A stretch of 64,000 bases of DNA. It comes from Carnegiea gigantea (Eukaryota; Streptophyta; Magnoliopsida; Caryophyllales; Cactaceae). Of this stretch, positions 1-9,926 are shown in pieces (position 1 is the first letter of the stretch; each line of letters opens with the position of its first letter). The stretch spans positions 46,661 to 110,660 of the forward strand of contig JAKOGI010002427.1 in NCBI GenBank assembly GCA_029747015.1, written 5' to 3'. Position numbers and translations under genes: made by a program. The notes beneath the pieces were generated by a model, which saw only the letters and a list, made by a program, of their open reading frames with translations, was not told the DNA's origin and searched no databases.

Positions 1-1872
1 TGGGGACAAGCCCATCCGTGGAGTAACAACAAGACCTCTTTCCTTTGACTGATCCTTGTTTTTCCTATTCAAGGAAATCACTCCCACTTCCTTAGAGCAT
101 CCGTAGCGTAAGAAAAAAATTACCACCTAGGTCCCTCCATAGCCAAGTATCATCATTTCATTTGCTCAGCAAAAAACACCCACGCGAGGAGGAACCTGTG
201 GGCATTCCTCCACGTGTGGAATTTTTGGATTTTTTATTGTTTTGTTTTATTTTTTCTTTTTTTGGAGTTAATATATAATTTTTATATAATTAAAAAATAC
301 ATTGTGTGTTATAAAGTGGGTCCATGATAATTTTTTTATTGGGTTATTAAAATTGGAGTTCCATGAGTTGGAAAAGTGATGACATGCAAGTTCCAAAAAT
401 ATGAAATTTTTGCTGATGTGGCAAATTTGAGTTCCAAAAAATGATACTCTGATTGCGGATGCTCTTCATTAACTGATGGGATATATTTTCCTTGTCAACT
501 GGATTTACTGCAATCTCCAGATTGTCCACCCCGGGAGTAGGCTCTGTAATATTTGATTCTTTAGTGACTTGGTTTCCATATTAGAGTCCACCTCATCCAG
601 AGCTCTATAATGGGAACCCTCATCTTTGCTTATAATATTTTCCATATCCTTTCCTTGAATGGTGGTCACATGATTCATGGGCTTCTCCCCAACTAATGGA
701 ATTTTTGGGATGGCCAAATTTTACTGGACCTGGTCCAATGGTATCATTTCGGTACGCGCATCTCCCTTATACCCATTTCGGTTTCCTTGCTTCTTCTTAT
801 GAGCTGGCTTCTTCACTAATATCCATCTTCCGAATTCATCATTTTCTTCAGGCTTACTATAAGTGGGGGGGAGTATGATCCATGGTTGTTACCTTTGGTT
901 GCGCAGTAGATAATAAAGGACAAGACGCCTCCGCATGACGCACTTTCCCACAACGGAAATATATGGATTTCAGTCCCTCATATTGGATACCCCAAACCTT
1001 CCCCTTTAGCCCAAATTTCGAGAGGAGGGGTTTGGTTAAATCTACCTCCACCCTAAGACAAGTTTATTGGCCTCGTTCCATATGGGACGTAGTCCTGTCA
1101 ATTCCCACCATCTTTCCAATCTTATTCCCAATTTTGCGTAAAAAAATTTCTTTAAAATACTCCACACTGTGTCTTCGGATTCTTACCCATGCTATTAATT
1201 TAGTGATTCGGATTGTTATTGGGTACGAAGTTAAAGCATGTTTATAATCCAATGGATTTGAGAATCATGTCACATAATTAATAATCATAGCCAACATCAA
1301 TTAGGGCAAAATCACCCCTTAAAGCCCACTTATTAGTTAATCGCTCCTTGAGAGTCAAGTAACCAATTCCTTTCTCAAAGAGCTTAATAATAAGCGCATA
1401 ATTTCATGGATGACAAAGTTCCTTCTTCTCCTCCGTTGTTAGACAGATTGTGGGATAGGTGGGTTCATCCTTCTGTGGTGTGTTAAATTTTTCATAAATC
1501 GGGCCTTAATCTACCGAGCTGTGCATACAAGTCATGAGAGGTTCCATCCCAAAATCAATTGACTATGGGTGGAGTAACTCGCAAGCTTATAAGCATGCTC
1601 AAGGCCTCTTAATCTTTCAATGTGGGACTCTTGCCCACTTTTATATTTTTTCTCCAACATGGTGATTCATCATCATCTGAAATTATGTCATTACTCCCAT
1701 CATCCGAAGTTGGATTATCCATAGAGTTGAATTCCAAGTGAAGGTTATTAGACCTCGACTTCTCTTTGTATGACATAGGGGACGTTCTACTCTCAGAATG
1801 TTTGAAGCCAAAAGTCATTGTTGGTGAATCAAGAATCCCTACATGTGGGTCTTCCATTTTGTCATCTCTCAT
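1..1872 (-). pseudogene. LINE (plant L1-type) ORF1 pseudogene
   Basis: ORF1 proteins of plant L1 elements bind RNA and carry a DUF4283-like domain followed by a CCHC zinc knuckle. Read on the minus strand, 1252-1064 holds the hydrophobic stretch WVRIRRHSVEYFKEIFLRKI followed by GKMVGIDRTTSHMERGQ. Then 1051-857 gives VDLTKPLLSK, VWGIQYEGLKSIYF and the knuckle start CGKVRHAEASC, and 850-740 gives FGRWILVKKPAHKKK. These are typical of LINE ORF1. The frame is broken several times, no start codon is convincing, and a MITE (94-465) interrupts the tail, which seems to resume at 1-93. The acidic piece at 1872-1609 (ISDDDES) fits the N-terminal part. No ORF2 follows inside the window. This is an old pseudogene; the family call is from remembered motifs. 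Confidence 0.75.
94..465. mobile_element. MITE inserted in LINE ORF1
   Basis: The ends form an inverted repeat: AGAGCATCCG at 94-103 and CGGATGCTCT at 456-465. The interior is AT-rich and noncoding, about 370 bp. LINE-like sequence continues on both sides, so this is an insertion. The flanks next to GAGCATC are TTA on the left and TTC on the right, which could be a mutated 3-bp target duplication, but the superfamily is not settled. Confidence 0.6.
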
Positions 1873-2314
1873 AGAGCCCTAGTAGGACTTCCAGATGTGG
1901 GCAACCGCTTCATCTTCTTCTTTGATCGGGTTAATGAATCCGACTCCTTTGTTGTTGGGTTGTTTTCGCATTCACCCACGTACTTTTTTTCAATCACCTT
2001 ACGGTTGGAGGTAAACTATCCCTAGATTCATTATCTCTCTCATCGAACGAGTTCTTCTTTCTGAAGAATTATTGTTCTAAGAATAATTTATTTACTTAAA
2101 TAAAACACTATAATTTCTGATATCGACTTCAAGAGATAGCAAACATAGTTGTAGTCTCCTTGTTTCCCCTAATTAGAAATATGACCGGTGTTATATTATG
2201 TTAATATTTTTTGTAACGCATGTAACGGTTTTAAAAATTACGATATCAAACAATAAATTTCATAATATAGGACAACAATATTACCACCCAAATGACATAC
2301 TAATGCAATAGCTT
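1873..2314. other. No gene recognised
   Basis: AT-rich sequence between the LINE fragment and the tandem repeat. I see no coding frame with recognisable motifs, no RNA gene and no element ends. Confidence 0.5.
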
Positions 2315-2690
2315 CGATCCAAACCCTTTAATTGTTTTAATAGCGAAAAATGCAGACTGAATCATTTAAATGGTAAAAAATGTCGACTAGATTTCGTGGC
2401 AGAGATAAATGCTGACCAAATGAAAGAGTATTAAGCTCAAAATCTTGACTTGAGCTTATTTTAATTTTTTTAATCCGATAATTGATTTTCAATCCAAAAT
2501 GTTGAAATTGTTTTAGTAACAAAAAATGTGAACTGAATTATCTAAGTGGCAAAAAGGGTTGACTAAATTGTCATAGCAGAGATAATTATTAACCAAATGA
2601 AGACAACTAGAGCTTAAATTTTGTGATTTGAGTCTATTTTACTATGTCTCATCGGATAGTCAAGTTTCGATCCAAGCCATTAAAGTAGGA
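2315..2690. repeat. Tandem repeat of about 177 bp, two units plus a start
   Basis: Two diverged copies lie head to tail. The phrase CGATCCAAACCCTTTAATTG at 2315 recurs as CAATCCAAAATGTTGAAATTG-like sequence from 2490 and as CGATCCAAGCCATTAAA from 2669. Within the units AATTGTTTTAATAGC matches AATTGTTTTAGTAAC, and GTCGACTAGATT matches GTTGACTAAATT. Spacing is 175 and 179 bp. This could be a small satellite remnant or a duplicated part of an unrecognised element. Confidence 0.6.
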
Positions 2691-3385
2691 TTTTGCACCT
2701 AAATTCCGGTTGACCACATTGCTAAAAGAGTTGAAGGAAATCAATTTCTGTTCTTCTCCAAATGGAAATAATTTTCCTCCATTGGAGGGAATACTATTTT
2801 CCATCCTATACTATGCTTAACAACAAAAAATTGGAAAACTATCTTCCAAAAAATCATTTCCCCTACAAACGCAATATCTTAATGTACAACAATATCCTCT
2901 CTGCTTTTCAATATATACAAGGTCTCTTGAACCAATAGGTTTAAACCCGTGCTATGTATGATTTATTTTACATTTTTAGTTTAATTACGATTTTTTTCAA
3001 ACCCTATAGGTAATTTGGTCATTAGTGCTTATTAATGCTTACAGTTCTAAAACGTGTTGTTATCTAGGACATTAACTAATCAAAAATTTTCATTTTACTT
3101 CAAACACTACTTCAACTGCCACGTATCAAAATCACACCATTCGCACTAATTTTACCAATATGTATATTCTACTCATGGGAGCATGTACTCTGAAGAGCCA
3201 CATTAGCAAATATATATTAAAAAAATTAATATATGATAAATATGCGTGAAAAATATATACACGTAGACAATAAGAACATGTGCTCCCGGAAGTATATAAG
3301 AAATTGCACAATTTTACATATTTGCTATGTATATTATCCTGAATTAGATTGTCTTATATTATAGCATAGGAGCAATTATAAATCA
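2691..3385. other. No gene recognised
   Basis: AT-rich noncoding DNA with no supported frame, repeat end or RNA gene. Confidence 0.5.
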
Positions 3386-3535
3386 ACTTAGTTGTTGTAG
3401 TAGAGTGCTGAGTATTTTGTCTATCACGCGGGTGACCCTGGTTTGATCCCATCAAGGGCGAAATAATGTTTTATTGTTTTTGCTTCCTGACGTCGGTCAA
3501 AAAGGTTGCCCTGCGTAATTGCTTCTCCTATTTTT
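3386..3535 (+). mobile_element. tRNA-like sequence, possible SINE remnant
   Basis: From 3386 the text resembles the first half of a tRNA. An A-box-like stretch TAGTTGTTGTAGTAGAGTG (3390-3408) is followed about 30 bp later by a B-box-like GGTTTGATCCC (3440-3450). The acceptor stem and anticodon arm do not close as a real tRNA, so a SINE head or tRNA pseudogene fits better. The 3' end is unclear; a T-rich tract ends near 3535. Confidence 0.35.
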
Positions 3536-3656
3536 TAAGTTTTATTATGTACTCAAAATTTCGAACATCTCAGTATGAGAATGGAGCGAAAAACAATGGA
3601 AGCGAAGGGGCATGAGGAATAGCATGACCAGTGAAATTCTCCGATTGCAAATGATG

Positions 3657-3661
3657 GGTGG
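3657..3661. repeat. Left target-site duplication GGTGG of the gag-only array
   Basis: GGTGG directly precedes TGATGCAC, the outer end of the first LTR. The same five bases directly follow the outer end of the last LTR at 9626-9630. Confidence 0.75.
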
Positions 3662-4811
3662 TGATGCACTTCTAAGACCTTGAGATGAAGATCAAAGAAG
3701 GGATCTCAAGCAGAGAAGCAAATGGAAGAAGAAAAAAAAAAAGAAAGAGGAAGGGATTGTTAGCAACAATGGAACAAGAAGATAGACTAAGCTTACTTGG
3801 ATAAGATATCACCACCAAGTTCACTTAGAGCTCTCCTCAAGGATCAAAGGAGATAAGATATCACCACTCAATTGATCTTTAAGGACTCTTGAGCACCACA
3901 CTAGGGAGCTAATCTAGTGATAAGCAAGAGTAGAGAGAAAACAAGGGAGTTAAACTCAACCCAAATTCATTCATTCATAAGTTGGCTTACATGCTGAGGT
4001 TCTTCCCATACTTATAAGCCTTAACAATCAGCAAAAAATCCATGAAAACCAAGGCCAAAAAACCGGCCAAAAGGACAAGGGGAAGGGGGGACCAAAAAGC
4101 AACAAGTATAAAAGCAAAAGTAAAAGCTGCCAGTGCTTTTCAGAACTGCAGCACCAACTTCAAATGAGCATAACTTCCAAAATACTTTTCCAAATGGGTT
4201 GATTCAAAAGCTGGGAGAAAGCTCTAGAAGTCTAGTTTCCAGAAAGGCCTCTTGCAGCTCCAAACTCCCAGCCGTTGGAAAGTTACCCCCTGAAAAAGGC
4301 AAGGATATATCTGCTGCCATCAGCCTGCACCTCTTGGGAACTTGCTTGCTTTTGAAACCCCAACCAAGGATTTGACTTCCAACTCTTTTGCTGGCCTTTC
4401 AGTACACTTCAAAAGGATTTCAAAAAGTGGATTTGATAGTCCCAAAGTTCATCTAATGATAGAGAAAATGGAGCATCAAAATCGGGTACTGAAATGGTTG
4501 TTCTGGGCAGATTGGATAGCTTGACTTCAAGGGCTGAGTTGGATGGGCAAATGAAGTCCAAATGACTTGAAATTTGCTTTATTGTAAAGCTAACTTCCTA
4601 AACTTAAAACCCAAGGCAACAAAACGGACCTAAACCACCTTTATCCTGGGTGATTAGGCCACCAAGTTGCAGCACTTGCTGACCAGAATTGTTGGGTAAT
4701 GGCCTTGATCTTCTATGAGTTTCCTCATGACTTGGGTGGCTTCTTGGACTTTCTTGGGGGGTGGATTGCCTTTGAACTTGCTCATTCTCATTGCCTCCCA
4801 TGGGTACATCA
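3662..4811 (-). repeat. LTR copy 1 of gag-only element
   Basis: It runs TGATGCACTT to GGTACATCA on the plus strand (1150 bp). The TATA region is degraded (CTTATAAG at 4011-4018). On the minus strand the purine tract AACAAGGGGAGGA (4824-4812) abuts the LTR start TGATGTACC, as a polypurine tract should. The stretch 4811-4604 also carries the C-terminal codons of gag. Confidence 0.85.
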
Positions 4812-5885
4812 TCCTCCCCTTGTTGGAAAGAATTTGCCCTCAAATTCTCGAGCTCTTGTGGGTGAATTTTGTTGGGCTTTTCATAGATGGGCTCTTGTAA
4901 GGAAGGAGATAAGCATTTCTCTCTCTTTTGGTTTGCATCGACTTTCTTAGCCATAGGAAAGGAACCATCAAACTTCTTAGGCCTCACTTTAGGATTTTGT
5001 GATGTAAAGTCATGGGTGAGGGCTTGGACAAAACACTTGTGGGTTTGTGGCTTATTATTTTGTGGCCAAGGATGAAAGGGTTGAAAGCAAAGGGACTCAT
5101 GAGGGGAGACTAATAAAGATAAGGAATGGAAGTCTCTTGTTACCTCTACTTTGTCTTCTTGATGAAAATATTTGGTGTTGTAAAGAGAGAGATGGAGTTC
5201 CTCTTTACAAGCTAGTTCTTCTTCCTCACAAAAAGATGAAGGAGCCGGAAGAGGGGACTCTTTAAAGTCTAATAGTCTCTTCATCAGACAGCTAGTCTTC
5301 AAACTCTTTAAAGTCTAAGAGCTCTTCATCACCATAGTCTTCAAAGTCTAAGAGTTCTTCATCACCATAGTCATCAAAGATAGGAGGTAGATCAAACCAA
5401 TTTAAATCTTCCTCCTCTTCGTTTACTTCTTCATCTTCAAAGAAGATGATTTCCTTCCAAGGTAGGAAGGCTAGAAGTGTGATGACTCTTTGGACTCCCC
5501 TTGTTGAAAAGGATGTCCACACATGAGGGCCTTGAGCCATTCTTCTTAGGAAGTAGAGAAACATGTTTGAGCGTGTAAGTGGGTGGGCAAAAGGCACCCA
5601 TCAACTTACCCCTCAACTTCTTCCAAGTTCTCACCTCTCTTTTCCTTTCTTCCTTCTCTTAAACTTGTAATTCTTCCACCATTGAAGTGCACAACCTCTT
5701 AATTTTGAAATAACCACCTTGAACTTCTCTTGGTCACTAAGGTTGTGACAATCAAAGGCTTGCTCTACCTTAGAAAACCAAATTGTAAACTCATCATTTT
5801 GGCCATAAAATCTTGGGATTTTTAGGCTAATCGACTCAATGTCAATCAAGGCTAGCTCTTTTCGGGAGTTCCTCAATGAAGGCAT
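4604..5885 (-). pseudogene. Decayed Gag of gag-only element
   Basis: This is the sister of the intact gag at 8189-6951. It starts with the same MPSLRNSRKELALIDIE and the Retrotrans_gag motifs FYGQNDEFTIWFSKVEQAF and LQWWKNYKFK. The frame breaks near 5640 (one base lost in a CCTC run relative to the sister), again near 5455 (one extra T), and around 5250-5300 an extra ~50 bp repeats the LLDFK coding motif. The last frame, 5302-4604, runs past the LTR boundary at 4811 and ends at 4604. It lacks a zinc knuckle and any pol domain. Disabled, but in the same layout as the sister. Confidence 0.85.
4812..4824 (-). promoter_or_regulatory. Polypurine tract, copy 1
   Basis: Minus-strand AACAAGGGGAGGA touches the LTR start TGATG. 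It would prime plus-strand DNA synthesis. It also encodes part of Gag. Confidence 0.75.
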
Positions 5886-6160
5886 GGTGGATTAAATGCA
5901 AGGGTTCTTTGTGGGAGGAATTGTGTGTTTTGGCACAGTTAGGTAGGGCACGGTCGTGCTCAAGGGCACGGGCAGGCCGTGCTGTTTTGTTGTGTTGAGA
6001 TGGTGATGTTGGGTAGTGGCACGTTCGTGTGGCCGTGCCATTTGCTGCCGAGTGTGGGTGCAAGTTACGGATGGTGGCGTTTTGGGGTGGTTTTTGTGTT
6101 TGAGTTAATGGTATGTGTTTGGGGTTGGGAGCTATGGCCTAGAGAGAGCCAATAGCTCAA
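5886..6160 (-). other. Leader between LTR copy 2 and decayed gag
   Basis: Untranslated leader of the left internal region, homologous to 8190-8491. It contains GGCACGGTCGTGC-type palindromes at about 5947 and 6018. The primer-binding site seen at 8489-8478 is missing here: about 14 bp covering it and the LTR start were lost near 6157-6160. Confidence 0.65.
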
Positions 6161-7158
6161 TGAGCTAAGACCTTGATGATCTACTAAGCAACAATGGATA
6201 GACTAAGCTTACTTGGATAAGATATCACCACCAAGTTCACTTAGAGCTCTTCAAGGATATAAGAATTGATCAGGAGAGCTAAGGTGATAAGGAAGAGTAG
6301 AGAGAAACAGGGGAGCATTCATTCATAAGTTGCCTTACATGCTGAGGTTCTTCCCCTATTTATAGGCCTTAATAATCAGCAAAAAACCCATGAAAACCAA
6401 GGCCAAACAACCGGCCAAAAGGACAAGGGGAAGGGGGGACCAAAAAGCAACAAGTACAAAAGCAAAAGTTAAAGCTGTCAGTGCTTTTCAGAACTGCAGC
6501 ACTAACTTCAAATGAGCATAACTTCCAAAATACTTTTCCAAATGGTTGATTCAACAGCTGGGAGAAAGCTCTGGAAGTCTAGTTTCCAGAAAGGCCTCTT
6601 TCAGCTTCAAACTCCGAGCCGTTTGAAAGTTACTCCCTGAAAAATGCAAGGATATATCTGCTGCCATCAGCCTGTACCTCTTGGGAACTTGCTTGCTTTT
6701 GAAACCCCAACCAAGGATTTGACTTCCAACTCTTTTGCTGGCCTTTCAGTACACTTCAAAAGGATTTCAAAAAGTGGATTTGATAGTTCCAAAGTTCATC
6801 TAATGATGGAGAAAATGGAGCATCAAAACCGGGTACTGAAATGGTTGTTCTGGGCAGGTTGGATAGCTTGACTTCAAGGGCTGAGTTGGATGGGCAAATG
6901 AAGTCCCAATGACTTGAACTTTGCTTTATTGTAAAGCTAACTTCCTAAACTTAAATCGCAAGGCAATAAAACGGGCCTAAACCACCTTTATCCTGGGTGA
7001 TTGGGGCCACCAAGTTGCAGCACTTGCTGACCAGAATTGTTGGGTAATGGCCTTGATCTTCTATGAGTTTCCTCATGACTTGGGTGGCTTCTTGGACTTT
7101 CTTGGGGGTGGATTGCCTTTGAACTTGCTTATTCTCATTGCCTCCCATGGGTACATCA
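6161..7158 (-). repeat. LTR copy 2 (middle) of gag-only element
   Basis: Homologous to the outer LTRs but shorter (about 1 kb) because of small deletions near its U5 side. A good TATA box is kept (plus-strand TATTTATA at 6357-6364, minus TATAAATA). The other end is GTACATCA at 7158, abutting the polypurine tract at 7171-7159. Confidence 0.8.
6357..6364 (-). promoter_or_regulatory. TATA box in middle LTR
   Basis: Minus-strand CCTATAAATAGGGG is a plant-type TATA box at the position expected for the U3/R border of a minus-strand LTR. Confidence 0.6.
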
Positions 7159-8189
7159 TCCTCCCCTTGTTGGAAAGAATTTGCCCTCAAATTCTCGAGC
7201 TCTTGTGGGTGAATTTTGTTGGGCTTTTCATAGATGGGCTCTTGTAAGGAAGGAGATAAGCATTTCTCTCTCTTTTGGTTTGCATCATCTTTCTCGGCCA
7301 TAGGAAAGGAGCCATCAAATTTCTTAGGCCTCACTTTAGGATTTTGTGATGTAGAGTCATGGGTGAGGGCTTGGACAAAACACTTGTGGGTTTGTGGTTT
7401 ATGATTTTGTGGCCAAGGATGAAAGGGTTGAAAGCAAAGGGGCTCATGAGGGGAGACTAATAAAGATGAGGAATGGAAGTCTCTTGTTACCTCTACGTTG
7501 TCTTCTTCATGAAAATATTTGGTGTTGTAAAGAGAGAGATGGAGTTCCTCTTTACAAGCTAGTTCTTCTTCCTCACAAAAAGATGAAGGAGCCGGGGTTG
7601 CTCCTAACTCTTTAAAGTCTAAGAGCTCTTCATCACCATAGTCTTCAAACTCTAAGAGTTCTTCATCACTATAGTCATCAAAGATAGGAGGTAGATCAAA
7701 CCGACTTAAATCTTCCTTCTCTTCATTTACTTCTTCATCTTCAAAGAGGATGATTTCCTCCAAGGTAGGAAAGCTACAAGTGTGATGACTCTTTGGACTC
7801 CCCTTATTGAAAAGGATATCCACACATGAGGGCCTTGAGCCATTCTTCTTAGGAAGTAGAGAAACATGTTTGAGCGTGTAAGTGGGTGGGCAAAAGGCAC
7901 CCATCAACTTACCCCTCAACTTCTTCCAAGTTCTCACCTCCTCTTTTCCTTTCTTCCTTCTCTTAAACTTGTAATTCTTCCACCATTGAAGTGCACAACC
8001 TCTTAATTTTGAAATAACCACCTTGAACTTCTCTAGGTCACTAAGGTTGTGATAATCAAAGGCTTGCTCTACCTTAGAAAACCAAATTGTAAACTTATCA
8101 TTTTGGCCATAAAATCTTGGGATTTTTAGGCTAATCAACTCAATGTCAATCAAGGCTAGCTCTTTTCGGGAGTTCCTCAATGAAGGCAA
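6951..8189 (-). CDS. Gag protein of gag-only LTR element, frame intact
   Basis: A 412-residue open frame. Residues about 15-85 form a Retrotrans_gag (capsid-like) domain with LKIPRFYGQNDKFTIWFSK, VEQAFDYHNLSDLEKFK and LRGCALQWWKNYKFKRRKK. A strongly acidic region at about 150-196 (DLPPIFDDYSDEELL) resembles the spacer after gag in plant gypsy polyproteins. The rest is low in hydrophobic residues and has no CCHC knuckle and no protease. Gag would form the particle that packages the element's RNA. The LTR boundary at 7158 falls in GEDDVPMGG, so about the last 69 residues are encoded inside the 3' LTR. The ATG at 8189 follows a ~300-base leader after the PBS. A TATA box in the 5' LTR (8832-8825) could drive it. 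Unlike its neighbours the frame is unbroken. Confidence 0.85.
   Translation of the reverse strand: MPSLRNSRKELALIDIELISLKIPRFYGQNDKFTIWFSKVEQAFDYHNLSDLEKFKVVISKLRGCALQWWKNYKFKRRKKGKEEVRTWKKLRGKLMGAFCPPTYTLKHVSLLPKKNGSRPSCVDILFNKGSPKSHHTCSFPTLEEIILFEDEEVNEEKEDLSRFDLPPIFDDYSDEELLEFEDYGDEELLDFKELGATPAPSSFCEEEELACKEELHLSLYNTKYFHEEDNVEVTRDFHSSSLLVSPHEPLCFQPFHPWPQNHKPQTHKCFVQALTHDSTSQNPKVRPKKFDGSFPMAEKDDANQKREKCLSPSLQEPIYEKPNKIHPQELENLRANSFQQGEDDVPMGGNENKQVQRQSTPKKVQEATQVMRKLIEDQGHYPTILVSKCCNLVAPITQDKGGLGPFYCLAI
7159..7171 (-). promoter_or_regulatory. Polypurine tract, copy 2
   Basis: Minus-strand AACAAGGGGAGGA adjoins the middle LTR, identical to copy 1 at 4824-4812. Confidence 0.75.
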
Positions 8190-8477
8190 GGTGGATTAAA
8201 TGCAAGGGTTCTTTGTGGGAGGAATTGTGTGTTTTGGCACAGTTAGGGAGGGGCACGGTCATGCTCAAGGGCACGGGCAGGCCATGCTGCTTTGCTGGAC
8301 TGAGATGCTGATGTTGGACAGTGGCACGTTCGTGCTCCTAAGCACGGGGTGGCCGTGCCTATTTGCTGCCAAGTGTGAATGCAAGTTACGGACGGTGGCG
8401 CTTTGGGCTGGTTTTTGTGTTTGAGTTAATGGAATATGTTTGGGGTTGGAAGCTATGGCCTAGGAGAGTAGCCAATA
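8190..8477 (-). other. Leader between PBS and intact gag
   Basis: Noncoding leader of about 290 bp. It contains GC-rich imperfect palindromes, for example GGCACGTTCGTGC and GGCCGTGCC around 8320-8358, and GGGCACGGTCATGC near 8248. Such hairpin-prone leaders often hold packaging or dimer signals; that role is inference. Confidence 0.5.
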
Positions 8478-8489
8478 GCTCTGATACCA
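8478..8489 (-). promoter_or_regulatory. Primer-binding site, initiator Met tRNA type
   Basis: Minus-strand TGGTATCAGAGC lies two bases after the LTR end ...TGCATCA at 8492. This is the standard plant retrotransposon PBS complementary to the 3' end of initiator Met tRNA. Confidence 0.9.
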
Positions 8490-8491
8490 CT

Positions 8492-9625
8492 TGATGCACT
8501 TCTAAGACCTTGATATGAAGATCAAAGAAGGGATCTCAAGTAGAGAAGTGAATGGAAGAGAAAAGAGGAAGGGTTTGTTAGCTTCAATTGAACAAGAAGA
8601 TAGACTAAGCTTACTTGGATAAGATATCACCACCAAGTTCACTTAGAGCTCTCCTTAAGGATCAAGTGAGGTAAGATATCACCACTCAATTGATCTTTAA
8701 GGACTCTTGAACACCACACTAGGGAGCTAGGCTAGTGATAAGCAAGAGTATAAGAGAAACAAGGGAGTTTAAACTCAACCAAATGGTTCATTCAAAGTTG
8801 CCTTGCATGCTGAGGTTCTTCCCCTATTTATAGGCCTTACAATCAGCAAAAATCCCATGAAAACCAAGGCCAAACAACCGGCCAAAAGGACAAGGGGAAG
8901 GGGGGACCAAAAAGTAACAAGTACAAAAGCAAAAGTAAAAGCTGCCAGTGCTTTTCAGAACTGCATCACCAACTTCCAATGAGCATAACTTCCAAAATAC
9001 TTTTCCAAATGGGTTGATTCAAAAGCTGGGCGAAAGCTCTCGAAGTCTAGTTTCCAGAAAGGCCTCTTGCAGCTTTAAACTCCCAGCCGTTTTAAAGTTA
9101 CCCCCTGAAAAATGCAAGGATATATCTGCTGCCATCAGCCTGCACCTCTTGGGAACTTGCTTGCTTTTGAAACCCCAACCAAGGATTTGACTTCCAACTC
9201 TTTTGCTGGCCTTTCAGTACACTTCAAAAGGATTTCAAAAAGTGGATTTGATAGTTCCAAAGTTCATCTAATGATAGAGAAAATGGAGCATCAAAACTGG
9301 GTACTGAAATGGTTGTTCTGGGCAGGTTGGATAGCTTGCCTTCAAGGGCTGAGTTGGATGGGCAAATGAAGTCCAAATGACTTGAAATTTGCTTTATTGG
9401 AAAGCTAACTTCCTAAACTTAAATCCAAGGCAATAAAACAGGCCTAAACCACCTTTATCCTGGGTGATTAGGGCCACCAAGTTGCAGCACTTGCTGACCA
9501 GAATTGTTGGGTAATGGCCTTGATCTTCTATGAGTTTTCTCATGACTTGGGTGGCTTCTTGGACTTCCTTGGGGGTGGATTGCCTTTGAACTTGCTCATT
9601 CTCATTGCCTCCCATGGGTACATCA
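8492..9625 (-). repeat. LTR copy 3 (5' LTR of array)
   Basis: 1134 bp from TGATGCACTT to GGTACATCA (plus strand), the best preserved LTR. TATA box at 8832-8825 on the minus strand. 9615-9394 carries a 73-residue open frame that is the LTR-encoded Gag tail, not a third gag gene. The GGTGG duplication follows directly at 9626-9630. Confidence 0.85.
8825..8832 (-). promoter_or_regulatory. TATA box in 5' LTR of gag-only array
   Basis: Minus-strand GGCCTATAAATAGGGGAAG. It sits between the U3 side (towards 9625) and the PBS side (8492), as expected for an LTR promoter. Confidence 0.65.
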
Positions 9626-9630
9626 GGTGG
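9626..9630. repeat. Right target-site duplication GGTGG
   Basis: Exact match to 3657-3661, directly outside the CATCA end of LTR copy 3. Confidence 0.75.
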
Positions 9631-9926
9631 GTAAGCCCATAACCTCTTCTAATACCACAATGCTGCGTCAAGAATTAGGGTTTTTTTTGTCATGCATTTA
9701 ACATTTCATTAAACTATAATTTTGCAGTTTTTTGTTAATTTTTCCCCTCTTGTTTGTGACGAGTGCAATATTTTCGTGATCTGAACTCTCTTGTGGCTAA
9801 CTAGGTCCTTCTTAGTTGTCAAAATTGAGAATCCATTATGAATTGGCTCAAGATCGCTTGACCTTGCCTACTGAGATAGAAATGATGATCGAGAGTTTAT
9901 TCAAAACAATGCTTGTAGTTGTAGAC

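Larger units (their letters stand above)
3662..9625 (-). mobile_element. Gag-only LTR retrotransposon (TR-GAG/LARD-like), LTR-gag-LTR-gag-LTR array
   Basis: Three LTR copies alternate with two internal regions, all minus strand: LTR (9625-8492), PBS, gag (8189-6951), LTR (7158-6161), gag (5885-4604, decayed), LTR (4811-3662). The outer ends are TGATG and CATCA, and the whole block is bounded by GGTGG on both sides. No protease, reverse transcriptase, RNase H or integrase sequence is present, so the element is non-autonomous and would need gypsy-type enzymes in trans. The array is best explained by LTR-LTR unequal recombination after one insertion, or by insertion of a tandem cDNA. The family label is inferred from structure. 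Confidence 0.85.

Noticed and set aside
857..1051. A small host zinc-finger gene
   Set aside because: The knuckle is embedded in LINE ORF1 motifs on both sides and lacks its own start context.
3386..3460. Functional tRNA gene
   Set aside because: A and B boxes are recognisable, but no acceptor stem or proper anticodon arm can be drawn.
4699..5265. Plus-strand frames opposite the gag coding region
   Set aside because: Shadow frames of gag; hydrophobic-looking only because they mirror acidic/lysine codons.
4133..9369. Plus-strand frames of 75-85 residues recurring three times (4133-4524, 6644-6871, 8948-9369)
   Set aside because: They are antisense to the LTRs and recur only because the LTR is repeated. 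No known motif, and transcription signals point the other way.
9394..9615. A third, truncated gag gene
   Set aside because: It lies wholly inside LTR copy 3, which ends at 9625 in CATCA followed by the GGTGG duplication. It is the LTR-encoded tail, not a gene copy.
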